NCBI GenBank assembly: GCA_963849635.1
Contig: CAWKIA010000016.1
Coordinates: 1-64,000, forward strand
Source of the DNA: CAVRUD01 sp963849635
GTDB taxonomy: Bacteria > Chloroflexota > Chloroflexia > Thermomicrobiales > UBA6265
Direction: 5' to 3'
Length of the DNA: 64,000 nucleotides
Numbering within the stretch: the first letter of the stretch is position 1; each line of letters starts with the position of its first letter. Below the pieces are notes generated by a model. That model had not been told where the DNA came from. It made no database searches and saw only the letters and a list, made by a program, of their open reading frames with translations. A program made the position numbers and the translations under genes. Positions 7,600 through 15,554 of this stretch are shown here, one piece after another.

Positions 7600-10033
7600 C
7601 GTCAGGACCTCCAGCGCCGTGCCGGTGAGCGAGGACCTGCCGGCGTTGTCGACAATCGCTCCCCGCTCGCTCGAAGGGCCGCTCTTGCCCGAGTTGCTCG
7701 ATCGGATGCAGCGCTACTGGCGGGCGGCGAACTATCTCACCATTGGCCAGATCTATCTGCAGAACAACCCGCTCTTGCGGGAACCGCTGCGCCCCGAGGA
7801 TGTCAAGCCGCGCCTGCTGGGTCACTGGGGTACGTCGCCGGGGCTCAATCTGGTTTACGTACACCTGAACCGGTTGATCACCGAGCGCGACGCGGACGTC
7901 ATTTACCTGGCCGGGCCGGGGCACGGCGGCCCGGCCATCGTCGCCAACGTCTATCTGGAGGGGACCTATTCCGAGATCTATCCGGAGATCGGAACCCACG
8001 CGGACGGCATGAAGCGCCTCTTCCGGCAGTTCTCAACCCCCGGAGGCATCCCAAGCCACGTCAGCGTGACGACCCCTGGCTCGATCCACGAGGGTGGCGA
8101 GCTGGGCTATGTGCTGACCCACGCCTTTGGCGCGGCCTTCGATAACCCCGATCTGATCGTGGCGGCGGTCGTCGGCGACGGTGAGGCGGAGACAGGACCC
8201 CTGGCGGGCTCCTGGAAGGGCATCAGCTTCCTGAATCCGGCCCGGGATGGAGCGGTACTGCCGATCCTGCATCTCAATGGCTACAAGATTGCCAATCCGA
8301 CGGTGCTCGGACGGACCTCTGACGAGGAGATCCACGCCTTTCTGCACGGGATTGGCTACGAGGCGCACTTCGTCGAGGGCGACGATCCGGCGGAGATCCA
8401 TCAGGCCTTCGCCGCCACGCTCGATGTTTGCTACGACCGGATCCGAGCCATCCAGCAGGAGGCGCGGGATCGTGGTGTCTCCGATCGACCGGTGTGGCCG
8501 GCGATCGTCCTGAGAACCCCGAAGGGCTGGACCGGACCGAAGGAGGTCGACGGCAATCCGATGGAGGGGACGTTCCGGTCGCATCAGGTCCCGCTGGCCC
8601 GGGCTAAGACCAGCCCCGAGCAACTGGCCGAATTGGAGACCTGGCTGCGTTCCTACGAGCCGGAGCGCCTGTTCGGCCCAGATGGGAGTCTGCTTCCGGA
8701 CCTGGCCAACCTGGCGCCAAAAGGAGACCGGCGCATGGGCGCCAACCCCCACGCCAATGGTGGCCGGCTGGCTGTCGATCTGGACCTGCCGGATTTTCGG
8801 GACCACGCCCTGGCGCTTCCGGACCACGGCGTGGTCCGTCACGAAAATACCCGTCCGTTGGGAGGGCTCCTGCGCGACGCATTCGTTCGCAACGCCGGCC
8901 AGGCCAATCTCCGCCTTTTCTGCCCGGACGAGCTGACGTCCAACCGGCTGGGGGATGTGTTGGACGTCGAGAACCGGTGCTTCGTCGGGCCGTCGCTGGC
9001 GATCGACGATCACATTTCGCCCGATGGCCGGGTGATGGAAGTCCTGAGCGAGCACAACTGCGAAGGCTGGCTGGAGGGGTATACCCTGACCGGCCGGCAT
9101 GGCCTGTACGTGACCTACGAGGCCTTCGCGATGGTGTCGGCCTCGATGACGGTGCAGCACACGAAGTGGCTTCAGGAGTCGCTGGAGTTGCCATGGCGCG
9201 AACCCGTCCCGTCGCTCAACATCCTCCTGACATCCACCTGCTGGCGCAACGACCACAATGGCTTCAGCCACCAGGGACCGGGGCTGATCGATGTGATGCT
9301 GTCCAAGCGGGGCACCGTAGCCCGGATCTACCTGCCGCCGGATGCCAACTGCCTGCTCTCCGTCGCCGACCACTGCCTCCGCAGTCGCAACTACGTGAAC
9401 CTCATCGTCATCGACAAGCAGCCGCACCTGCAGTACCTGCCGATGGAGACCGCGATCGAGCATTGCGCCGCAGGGGCCTCGGTTTGGGCGTGGGCGAGCA
9501 ACGACGACAACCTTGAGCCAGATGTGGTCATGGCGGCGGCGGGAGACGTGCCCACCCTGGAGACCCTGGCTGCGGCCGAGTGGCTCCGGCGCCGGGTGCC
9601 GGACTTGAAGGTGCGGGTGGTGAACGTCGTGGACCTGATGACTCTGTTCCCACAGGAGCACCATCCGCACGGGATGAGTGAAACGCGGTTCGTCGATTTG
9701 TTCACCGCCGACAAGCCGGTCATCTTTGCCTTCCATGGCTACCAGCGGGCGGTCCATGAGATCGTCCACGGCCGGGTTCGGGCAGGCCGGTTCCATGTTC
9801 GCGGCTTCACCGAGCAGGGGACGACCACGACCCCGTTCGACATGGCGATCCTCAACGGCATGAGCCGCTACCACCTCGCCATCGAGGCATTGCGGCGGGC
9901 AACCCGGTTGCGGCCGCAGGCCGACGCGATCATTGCCGAACTGGAGAACCTGATCGCGAAGGCGAAGGCCCATGCCCGTGAGCACTTCGAAGATCCGCCG
10001 GAAATCCGAGAATGGACCTGGACCGGGAACTAG
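7586..10033 (+). CDS. xfp: xylulose-5-phosphate/fructose-6-phosphate phosphoketolase
   Basis: This thiamine-diphosphate enzyme cleaves xylulose-5-P or fructose-6-P with phosphate to acetyl phosphate plus glyceraldehyde-3-P or erythrose-4-P. Diagnostic stretches include the GPGHGGPAIVANVYLEG motif, GGELGYVLTHAFGAAFDNPD, the TPP-binding segment GDGEAETGPLAGSWKG with LNGYKIANPT, TPKGWTGPK, and C-terminal TSTCWRNDHNGFSHQGPG. GTG 7586 has an AAAGGAGG site. The 815-residue length is normal for the family. It sits directly after ackA, giving a two-gene phosphoketolase-acetate module, and is followed after 38 bp by the kinase fusion at 10072. Confidence 0.96.
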   Translation: MYQFDVRTSSAVPVSEDLPALSTIAPRSLEGPLLPELLDRMQRYWRAANYLTIGQIYLQNNPLLREPLRPEDVKPRLLGHWGTSPGLNLVYVHLNRLITERDADVIYLAGPGHGGPAIVANVYLEGTYSEIYPEIGTHADGMKRLFRQFSTPGGIPSHVSVTTPGSIHEGGELGYVLTHAFGAAFDNPDLIVAAVVGDGEAETGPLAGSWKGISFLNPARDGAVLPILHLNGYKIANPTVLGRTSDEEIHAFLHGIGYEAHFVEGDDPAEIHQAFAATLDVCYDRIRAIQQEARDRGVSDRPVWPAIVLRTPKGWTGPKEVDGNPMEGTFRSHQVPLARAKTSPEQLAELETWLRSYEPERLFGPDGSLLPDLANLAPKGDRRMGANPHANGGRLAVDLDLPDFRDHALALPDHGVVRHENTRPLGGLLRDAFVRNAGQANLRLFCPDELTSNRLGDVLDVENRCFVGPSLAIDDHISPDGRVMEVLSEHNCEGWLEGYTLTGRHGLYVTYEAFAMVSASMTVQHTKWLQESLELPWREPVPSLNILLTSTCWRNDHNGFSHQGPGLIDVMLSKRGTVARIYLPPDANCLLSVADHCLRSRNYVNLIVIDKQPHLQYLPMETAIEHCAAGASVWAWASNDDNLEPDVVMAAAGDVPTLETLAAAEWLRRRVPDLKVRVVNVVDLMTLFPQEHHPHGMSETRFVDLFTADKPVIFAFHGYQRAVHEIVHGRVRAGRFHVRGFTEQGTTTTPFDMAILNGMSRYHLAIEALRRATRLRPQADAIIAELENLIAKAKAHAREHFEDPPEIREWTWTGN

Positions 10034-10071
10034 GTGGCGACGGTACTCCCTGAACTCGAGGAAGGACGAAG

Positions 10072-11718
10072 GTGGATTTCGCGAAGCTGGTCGACGATCT
10101 GTCCCGGCCGGAGGCCTATCCCTGGCCGGCGCCGTCGGTCACTGTGATCGAAACCCACATCTCTTGGGTCTTTCTGGCCGGCGAGCGGGTCGTAAAGTTG
10201 AAGCGGCCGGTCGACCTCGGCTTCGTCGATCATACTGCCCGCCCGGACCGCCATCGTTCTTGCGTAAACGAGGTGCGGCTCAACCGGCGGTTCACCGAGG
10301 ACGTCTACCTCGGCCTCGCCTCCATCTCGCCGGTCGATGGCCGCTTCCGGATTGGCGACATCGGCGACATCGCGGAGGGGCAGGCACCCGCGCTCCCAGA
10401 GGAGGATGAGTGGGGTGTCGTAATGCGACGGTTACCGTCCGATCGCATGCTTGATGCTCTCCATCGGGTGGGTGCCGACCCGCCCAAACTGGCCGCCCGG
10501 CTGGCCGATCGTCTCATCCCGTTCCACCTCGATGCGGGGTCATGCGAGTCCGGCGATCCCGCCGCCGACTGCGCGGCCATGGCTGCTGTGGTCTCGGAAA
10601 ACCTGGATCAGTTGGAGCCGTACGCCGGCGCGCCGCTCGGGAGGACCGAGTTGCGGTTGGTGTCCGAGGCGATGCGCGGGTTCATTGCCGCCGAGAGCCG
10701 GTTCCTCGAGCGCCGGTCGGTGAACGGGTGGATCCGCGAGGGCCACGGAGATCTACGGGCGGAGCATGTCTGCCTCGAAGGCGATCGGGTGCAGATCTTC
10801 GATTGTGTCGAGTTCAGCCGCGACATCCGGTGCGCCGATGTGGCGAGTGATCTCGCCTTCTTGTTGATGGATCTGTCCCGCCTCGGTCTGGGAGGGGTGG
10901 CGGGTGAACTCGTGGAGCGGTATCGATCCGCGGGATTCGATCTCCCTGACGTGCTGCTGCGCTATTACCGCGTCCACCGGGCTCTGGTGCGGGCCAAAGT
11001 GGCGTGCATGGAGCGGGAAGGCGTACGCGAGGACATTGCTCACCGGTATGCCGGCGAAGCTCAGGACTACCTTCACATTGCCGCGTCACAGGCCCTGACC
11101 GTGCGGCCGGCTCTTATCCTGATGACCGGGCTCAGCGGCACAGGGAAATCCTCGGTTGCCCGGGTCATTGCCCGGGCGTGCAACCTGCCGATCTTCGCCT
11201 CGGACGATGTGCGCAAGCAGCTCGCGGGCCGGTCTGGACCGTCCCCTGCCGAGTGGGGCCAGGGAATCTACTCCGCGGACTGGACCGAGCGGACGTATGA
11301 ACGGTTGCACGGACTCGCCAAGGAGGCGCTCTCCGGCGGCGGTGGAGCGTTGGTCGACGCCACCTTCCTGGATACCGCCGCGCGGATACGGTTTGCCGAG
11401 GTAGCGGAGAAGGCAGGACGCCCGGTGATCTTGATCGAGACTGTCTGCGATCCAGACACGGCGATCACACGGATCCGGGCACGGGCCGAGCGCGGCGGCA
11501 CCAACTCAGACGCAAACGAGGAGATCTACCACCGGCAGCGCCAGGCGCTCAACAATGAACCACCAGGCATCCCCGCCGGGGCCATCGTTGTCTCCGTCGA
11601 CACAACCGATGACGAGCTCGACCATCTGGAGCCGGTGTTTGTCGCGCTTGCGAAGCATTGGCTGGTCAGCACGGCGTTACTGTCGGACGCCAATCAGGAG
11701 CGAACGCCTCGTCGGTAG
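10072..11718 (+). CDS. aminoglycoside-phosphotransferase-like / P-loop kinase fusion
   Basis: Two kinase-like modules are fused in 548 residues. The N-terminal part (about 1-335) has an APH/choline-kinase fold signature: GHGDLRAEHV followed by IFDCVEFSRDIRCADVASDL. The C-terminal part begins with a P-loop, TGLSGTGKSS, near residue 353 and continues as an AAA_33/zeta-toxin-like ATPase (LVDATFLD, RARAERGG). The same architecture is found in mycobacterial Rv2004c, a DosR-regulon protein. The substrate is unknown; true aminoglycoside resistance is unlikely. GTG 10072 is preceded by GAGGAAGG-type spacing, 38 bp after xfp, suggesting one operon with ackA-xfp. It converges on the universal stress gene at 11694, with a 25-bp overlap of the 3' ends. 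Confidence 0.85.
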   Translation: MDFAKLVDDLSRPEAYPWPAPSVTVIETHISWVFLAGERVVKLKRPVDLGFVDHTARPDRHRSCVNEVRLNRRFTEDVYLGLASISPVDGRFRIGDIGDIAEGQAPALPEEDEWGVVMRRLPSDRMLDALHRVGADPPKLAARLADRLIPFHLDAGSCESGDPAADCAAMAAVVSENLDQLEPYAGAPLGRTELRLVSEAMRGFIAAESRFLERRSVNGWIREGHGDLRAEHVCLEGDRVQIFDCVEFSRDIRCADVASDLAFLLMDLSRLGLGGVAGELVERYRSAGFDLPDVLLRYYRVHRALVRAKVACMEREGVREDIAHRYAGEAQDYLHIAASQALTVRPALILMTGLSGTGKSSVARVIARACNLPIFASDDVRKQLAGRSGPSPAEWGQGIYSADWTERTYERLHGLAKEALSGGGGALVDATFLDTAARIRFAEVAEKAGRPVILIETVCDPDTAITRIRARAERGGTNSDANEEIYHRQRQALNNEPPGIPAGAIVVSVDTTDDELDHLEPVFVALAKHWLVSTALLSDANQERTPRR

Positions 11719-12224
11719 TCCGAGATCCGGGGGAGTTTGACGTCTCTGGCGGGCGGTTCGCTGCCGTCCGGTGGGCGCCGGACCGCCAGCACAGGAACAG
11801 TCCCGTGCACCATAAGGCGCCGGGCGATGTTGCTCAGGGGCGGTTTGGCGCCCTCGCTGGCATCGCCTGTGGTGAGCACAATCACCGGGTAAGTGGAGCG
11901 TCTCGCTTCCGCCAGCAGGCGCGGGACGGTTTCGCCTATCAGAACCTCTCCGCGAGCGCGCGGCCCCAGGTGGTAGCGCTCGATGGCGGCCGACAGATAG
12001 CGGGCCGCGCGGCGGACCTCCAGGTCGCTCTCGGGGGTCGGCCACAGAAATGACCCTGGAACCGGCCCGCCGCGCGATATTGCCGTTGGGCACGGCTCGG
12101 GCCGATAGACAACCCGGGCGAGGACGATCTCGGCGTTGTGGCGGCGGGCTTCCTCAAGGGCATATGGAATCGCTGCCTCGGCATGGGCCGAACCGTCGAG
12201 CGGGACGATGATGGTCTCGAACAC
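11694..12224 (-). CDS. universal stress protein (UspA family)
   Basis: A single Usp domain starts FETIIVPLDGSAHAEAAI, the standard first strand and loop. GTG 12224 is chosen because it is immediately before this strand and is preceded by AGGAG; longer N-terminal extensions are Arg-rich and unlikely. The usual ATP-binding motif G-2x-G-9x-G(S/T) is not intact here (GDASEGAKPPLSNIARRL), so nucleotide binding is uncertain and the protein may be of the non-ATP-binding type. The 176-residue gene is divergent from a second usp gene at 12561 and convergent with the kinase fusion. Confidence 0.85.
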   Translation of the reverse strand: MFETIIVPLDGSAHAEAAIPYALEEARRHNAEIVLARVVYRPEPCPTAISRGGPVPGSFLWPTPESDLEVRRAARYLSAAIERYHLGPRARGEVLIGETVPRLLAEARRSTYPVIVLTTGDASEGAKPPLSNIARRLMVHGTVPVLAVRRPPDGSEPPARDVKLPRISDYRRGVRS

Positions 12225-12560
12225 CCCATTACTCCTGCCGAAGCCGCGTCTTCCTCGGTATAGTTTCGGGGATCGGGCCATTCGGAATCGTGGCGATGTG
12301 CGAGGTGATCGCTTCGATCGCGCAACAGGGTTTAGTGGGAAGAGAGGTGAGCCGACGCGGATTCGGCGCATGGATGCCGCCGACTGACACGGCTTTGTAA
12401 GGTTCCGTCTCCGTGTTCGATTCGCGTGCGACCCCCGGACCACTATGCTGTCTTTGAGGGCGGAGGATTCGATGTCTTGCCACGGAGTCGCAGCCCAGCT
12501 CTGGCCTCCTGGTCCGGCGCCTGGTAGGTCTGCGGAGTCCTCAAAGACGGGAGTTTTTGG
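12225..12560. other. 336-bp divergent intergenic region between two usp genes
   Basis: No gene is visible. The right-hand part contains a candidate structured leader (12450-12548) directly in front of the rightward usp gene. Promoters for both divergent genes should be here, but I see no pair of hexamers good enough to call. Confidence 0.5.
12450..12548 (+). promoter_or_regulatory. candidate structured 5' leader closed by a perfect 10-bp stem
   Basis: GTCTTTGAGG (12450-12459) and its exact complement CCTCAAAGAC (12539-12548) enclose 79 nt, ending 12 nt before the usp start codon at 12561 and just before the GGGAG ribosome-binding site. The interior has further complementary blocks (for example GGAGG with CCTCC, and GCCCAG/CTCTGGC). 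The geometry is like a cis-acting RNA element controlling translation initiation. I could not match it to a known riboswitch class. Confidence 0.4.
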
Positions 12561-13067
12561 ATGTTTTCACGGATAGTTGTACCGCTCGACGGGTCCGGCC
12601 TGTCCGAACTGGCGTTGCCCCAGGCCATTGAGATGTCCCAGGCGACCGGGACCCCGATGCACCTCGTGCGAGTCCTTGATTTGTCGTACCTCGCGAAGGT
12701 CGCTGGCTATCCTGTACACGGCGCGTACGTCGAGATGACTGCCTTCCAGCAGGCTCTGCAGGAAGAGCACGACGCGGCCGAGACTTATCTGACCGCGAGG
12801 AAGGAAGAACTGGAGAGCCAGGGAATCACGGTGACGACGGCGCTGCTCAACGGCAACCCGTCGTCCGAGATCGTGGCGGCGACTCAGCCCAGCGACTTGA
12901 TCGTGATGTGCACCCACGGACGGGGCGGCCTGGCTCGCTGGTTCCTGGGGAGCGTCGCCGAGGGTATCGTTCGGAAATCGACCGGCCCGGTCATGCTGGT
13001 GCGGGCGTCGGAGACTCCCTCCGAGTCCCGCCTGCCGATCGAACCAACTCCAGGCATGTTTATCTGA
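12561..13067 (+). CDS. universal stress protein (UspA family)
   Basis: The 168-residue protein opens with MFSRIVVPLDGSGLSELALP and carries a complete ATP-binding motif, THGRGGLARWFLGSVAEGIV, in the last third (G-2x-G-9x-G-S). ATP-binding Usp proteins act in stress resistance and growth arrest. ATG 12561 follows a GGGAG site that abuts the structured leader at 12450-12548. It lies upstream of the HTH/P-type ATPase pair in the same direction, with a 62-bp gap. Confidence 0.92.
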   Translation: MFSRIVVPLDGSGLSELALPQAIEMSQATGTPMHLVRVLDLSYLAKVAGYPVHGAYVEMTAFQQALQEEHDAAETYLTARKEELESQGITVTTALLNGNPSSEIVAATQPSDLIVMCTHGRGGLARWFLGSVAEGIVRKSTGPVMLVRASETPSESRLPIEPTPGMFI

Positions 13068-13129
13068 CGCAAAATCAGTGCCGGTCAGCCTCGTTGGGCG
13101 GGGCTCTCCGGTCCGACAGGAGGACTTCA

Positions 13130-13387
13130 ATGCCACGTGATACGCCGGTAGGGGATACAGATGACGCGGAGAGTCGCGTCTTCCGGTTGCTCCACAAAGA
13201 CCACTACAGCCCTTCTGAAGCTGCGTACCTCCTGGGGATCGACGTCAACAGGATCTACCAGGCAGCGTTTGCCAGGCGCTTGCACGCCGAGATTGTCGGC
13301 CACGACGTTGTGAGCGTTTCCCGGGAGGCCCTCATCGCGTGGTTGAAGCGTGACGGAAATGGCGACGACGATGATATCGCCCGGTGA
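13130..13387 (+). CDS. small excisionase-like HTH protein
   Basis: The 85-residue protein has a central helix-turn-helix of the MerR/excisionase type: YSPSEAAYLLGIDVNRIYQA, then a wing-like LHAEIVGHDVVSVSREALIAWL. ATG 13130 has an AGGAGG site. Its 3' end overlaps the P-type ATPase start by 38 bp, so the two are co-expressed. It could regulate the metal transporter, but no metal-binding Cys/His cluster is seen, so metal sensing by this protein is not supported by the sequence. Confidence 0.7.
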   Translation: MPRDTPVGDTDDAESRVFRLLHKDHYSPSEAAYLLGIDVNRIYQAAFARRLHAEIVGHDVVSVSREALIAWLKRDGNGDDDDIAR

Positions 13388-15461
13388 TGAGATTGCCGGC
13401 GATCCAGATCGGGCGAAGCAGATCGTGGCGCGTCGTCGGCGTTCGAGTGCGGATGAGTCCGGCTGGCGCCACTGGCGGCTCGCCGCGACATCAGCAGGCT
13501 GCTGGGCGTTTCTGATCCTCGCCTTCGCCCTCGACCGGCTGACGGATTTCCCGGAAGCCGGTATCGCTGGGCTCTACGCCGTCTCGTATCTCTTCGGCGG
13601 GTCGATCGCCGTGTACGAGACGATCAAGGGCTTGCGACACAGGCAGGTCGGCATTGATCTCCTGATGGTCACCGCGGCCATCGGGGCGGCCTCTATCGGC
13701 GCATGGGCTGAAGGTGCAGTCCTTCTGGGGCTGTTCTCCGCGTCGAATGCGTTGGAGTACCACGCCCTGGGCCGGACGCGGAGCGCGGTCCGCGCGCTTA
13801 TGGATCTCAGCCCGCAAGAAGCGACCGTCTTGCGCCCTGGTACGGGGGTAGGTGAGGCGACGGTCCCACTCGAGGTGTTGACCTTGCAGGACGTCCTGCT
13901 GGTCCGCCCGGGCGAGCGTTTTGCCACCGACGGAATTGTCGAGACCGGCGAGACGTCTGCCGACCAGTCGGCGATCACCGGCGAGTCGATGCCGGTGATG
14001 AAGCGCCGAGGCGATCAGGTGTTTGCCGGCACTATCAACGGTCAGGGAGCGGTCCAGGTGCAGATCATCCGCCTGCCCCACGAGAGCACCCTGGCCAACA
14101 TCATCGACTTGGTCGAGTCGGCCCAGGCCGCGAAGAGCAGGGCCCAGCGTGTGGCCGATGCCTTCGAAGGGCGCTACGCGATCGGGGTCATCACGTTTGC
14201 GGCCCTCGTCGCCCTTGTGCCGATCCTGTTCGGCCACGACCCCGGCCCAGCCATCTACCGCGCAATGACGGTGCTCGTCGTCGCCTCACCCTGTGCTCTG
14301 GTGATCTCGACGCCCGCTTCAACCCTCTCCGCCCTTGCCAATGCCGCCAGACGCGGCATCCTCTTCAAGGGAAGCAACCATCTGGAAGACACTGGTGGCA
14401 TCTCAATTGTCGCGTTCGACAAGACCGGCACACTGACCGAAGGGCAGCCAAGGGTCACCGATATCGTGTCGTTCGGAATGTGGTCCGACGAGGAGGTTCT
14501 GCGGCGAGCGGCGAGTGTGGAGCGCCTTTCGGAGCATCCGCTTGCCGAGGCAATCGTTCGCGAGGCGCACGAGCGCCGCGTGGCAGTCGACAGCGCCACC
14601 GACTTCAAGGCGGTTGTCGGCAAAGGCGTCCGTGCCACGGTGGACGGCGAGGAATTGGCGATCGGAAACGAGCCAATCTTCGCCGATTTCGGTGTCGCGA
14701 CTCCATCCGAGGTGACCGCTACGGCTTCCCGGCTGCGTGGCGCCGGCAAGACCGTCGTCCTGATCGGCGACCGGGCCGGTGTTCGAGGGCTCATCGCGAT
14801 CGCCGACGTAGTCCGGCCTCAGGCCCTGGAAGTCATCCAGGAACTGAAGCGCATCGGGATATCCCGGACTGTGATGTTGACCGGCGACAATCGGCTCGTC
14901 GGCGAAGCGATCGCCGCACCGCTGGGCATCGATGAAGTCCGCGCCGACCTCCTCCCTGAGGAAAAGCTGACGGCGATTCGCTCCTTGATGGAGGAAGGCA
15001 AGGTGGCGATGGTTGGCGATGGCGTCAATGACGCTCCGGCCCTGGCCACCGCGACGGTCGGCATTGCTATGGGCGCGGCCGGCTCCGACGTCGCGCTGGA
15101 GACGGCCGATGTCGTCCTGATGGCGGACAGGTTGGAGGCGATCCCGTATGCGATTCAGCTCAGCCGGCGGACGCGCCGGATCATTCGCCAGAACCTCGCT
15201 TTTTCGATCGGCGTCATCGTCGTCCTGGTCTCACTCGCCTTGACGGTTGGAATCCCCTTGCCCGTCGGCGTGATCGGGCACGAGGGGAGCACCATCCTCG
15301 TGGTGCTCAACGGCATGAGGCTGCTGCGGCCGCTGACTGCTCCGAACGAGCGGCATCATCTCTGGACGGATGGAGCGGCGCGCCTGCGAGCGGTCCTGCA
15401 GGGTCGCCCGCACGACGCGCCGCCGGTAACGACGGCCGGAGGATACCGCGAAGGCGATTAG
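13350..15461 (+). CDS. P1B-4-type heavy-metal-translocating ATPase (Co/Fe/Zn-type efflux)
   Basis: The 703-residue membrane ATPase has all P-type landmarks: TGESMPV, the phosphorylation motif DKTGTLTEG (Asp at about residue 357), HPLAEAIV, MLTGDN and MVGDGVNDAPAL. The membrane motif is SPC (about 313-315), not CPC, and the last membrane region contains HEGSTILVVLNGMRLL (His at about 644). SPC plus HEGx is the P1B-4 signature, associated with Co2+, Fe2+ or Zn2+ export; the mycobacterial CtpD/CtpJ proteins belong here. There is no N-terminal Cys-rich metal domain. The start is uncertain: GTG 13350 gives the longest form, while ATG 13359 or 13371 would shorten it slightly. It overlaps the upstream HTH gene. 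Confidence 0.92.
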   Translation: MTEMATTMISPGDEIAGDPDRAKQIVARRRRSSADESGWRHWRLAATSAGCWAFLILAFALDRLTDFPEAGIAGLYAVSYLFGGSIAVYETIKGLRHRQVGIDLLMVTAAIGAASIGAWAEGAVLLGLFSASNALEYHALGRTRSAVRALMDLSPQEATVLRPGTGVGEATVPLEVLTLQDVLLVRPGERFATDGIVETGETSADQSAITGESMPVMKRRGDQVFAGTINGQGAVQVQIIRLPHESTLANIIDLVESAQAAKSRAQRVADAFEGRYAIGVITFAALVALVPILFGHDPGPAIYRAMTVLVVASPCALVISTPASTLSALANAARRGILFKGSNHLEDTGGISIVAFDKTGTLTEGQPRVTDIVSFGMWSDEEVLRRAASVERLSEHPLAEAIVREAHERRVAVDSATDFKAVVGKGVRATVDGEELAIGNEPIFADFGVATPSEVTATASRLRGAGKTVVLIGDRAGVRGLIAIADVVRPQALEVIQELKRIGISRTVMLTGDNRLVGEAIAAPLGIDEVRADLLPEEKLTAIRSLMEEGKVAMVGDGVNDAPALATATVGIAMGAAGSDVALETADVVLMADRLEAIPYAIQLSRRTRRIIRQNLAFSIGVIVVLVSLALTVGIPLPVGVIGHEGSTILVVLNGMRLLRPLTAPNERHHLWTDGAARLRAVLQGRPHDAPPVTTAGGYREGD

Positions 15462-15554
15462 AGTTCGTGATATTGGTCAGGTAAGCTTTGGCCAAGTGCC
15501 GGCCTTCGAGTCGCTGCTTCCGGCTTCGGATGAGAAAAGGCATTAGCCACGAGC

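Noticed and set aside
8033..9985. A 650-codon open frame antisense to phosphoketolase
   Set aside because: It is the shadow of a strongly recognised gene, without its own ribosome-binding site or motifs.
10072..11718. Aminoglycoside resistance function for the APH-like kinase
   Set aside because: The fusion to a P-loop kinase and the stress-gene context match Rv2004c-like proteins, which are not resistance enzymes.
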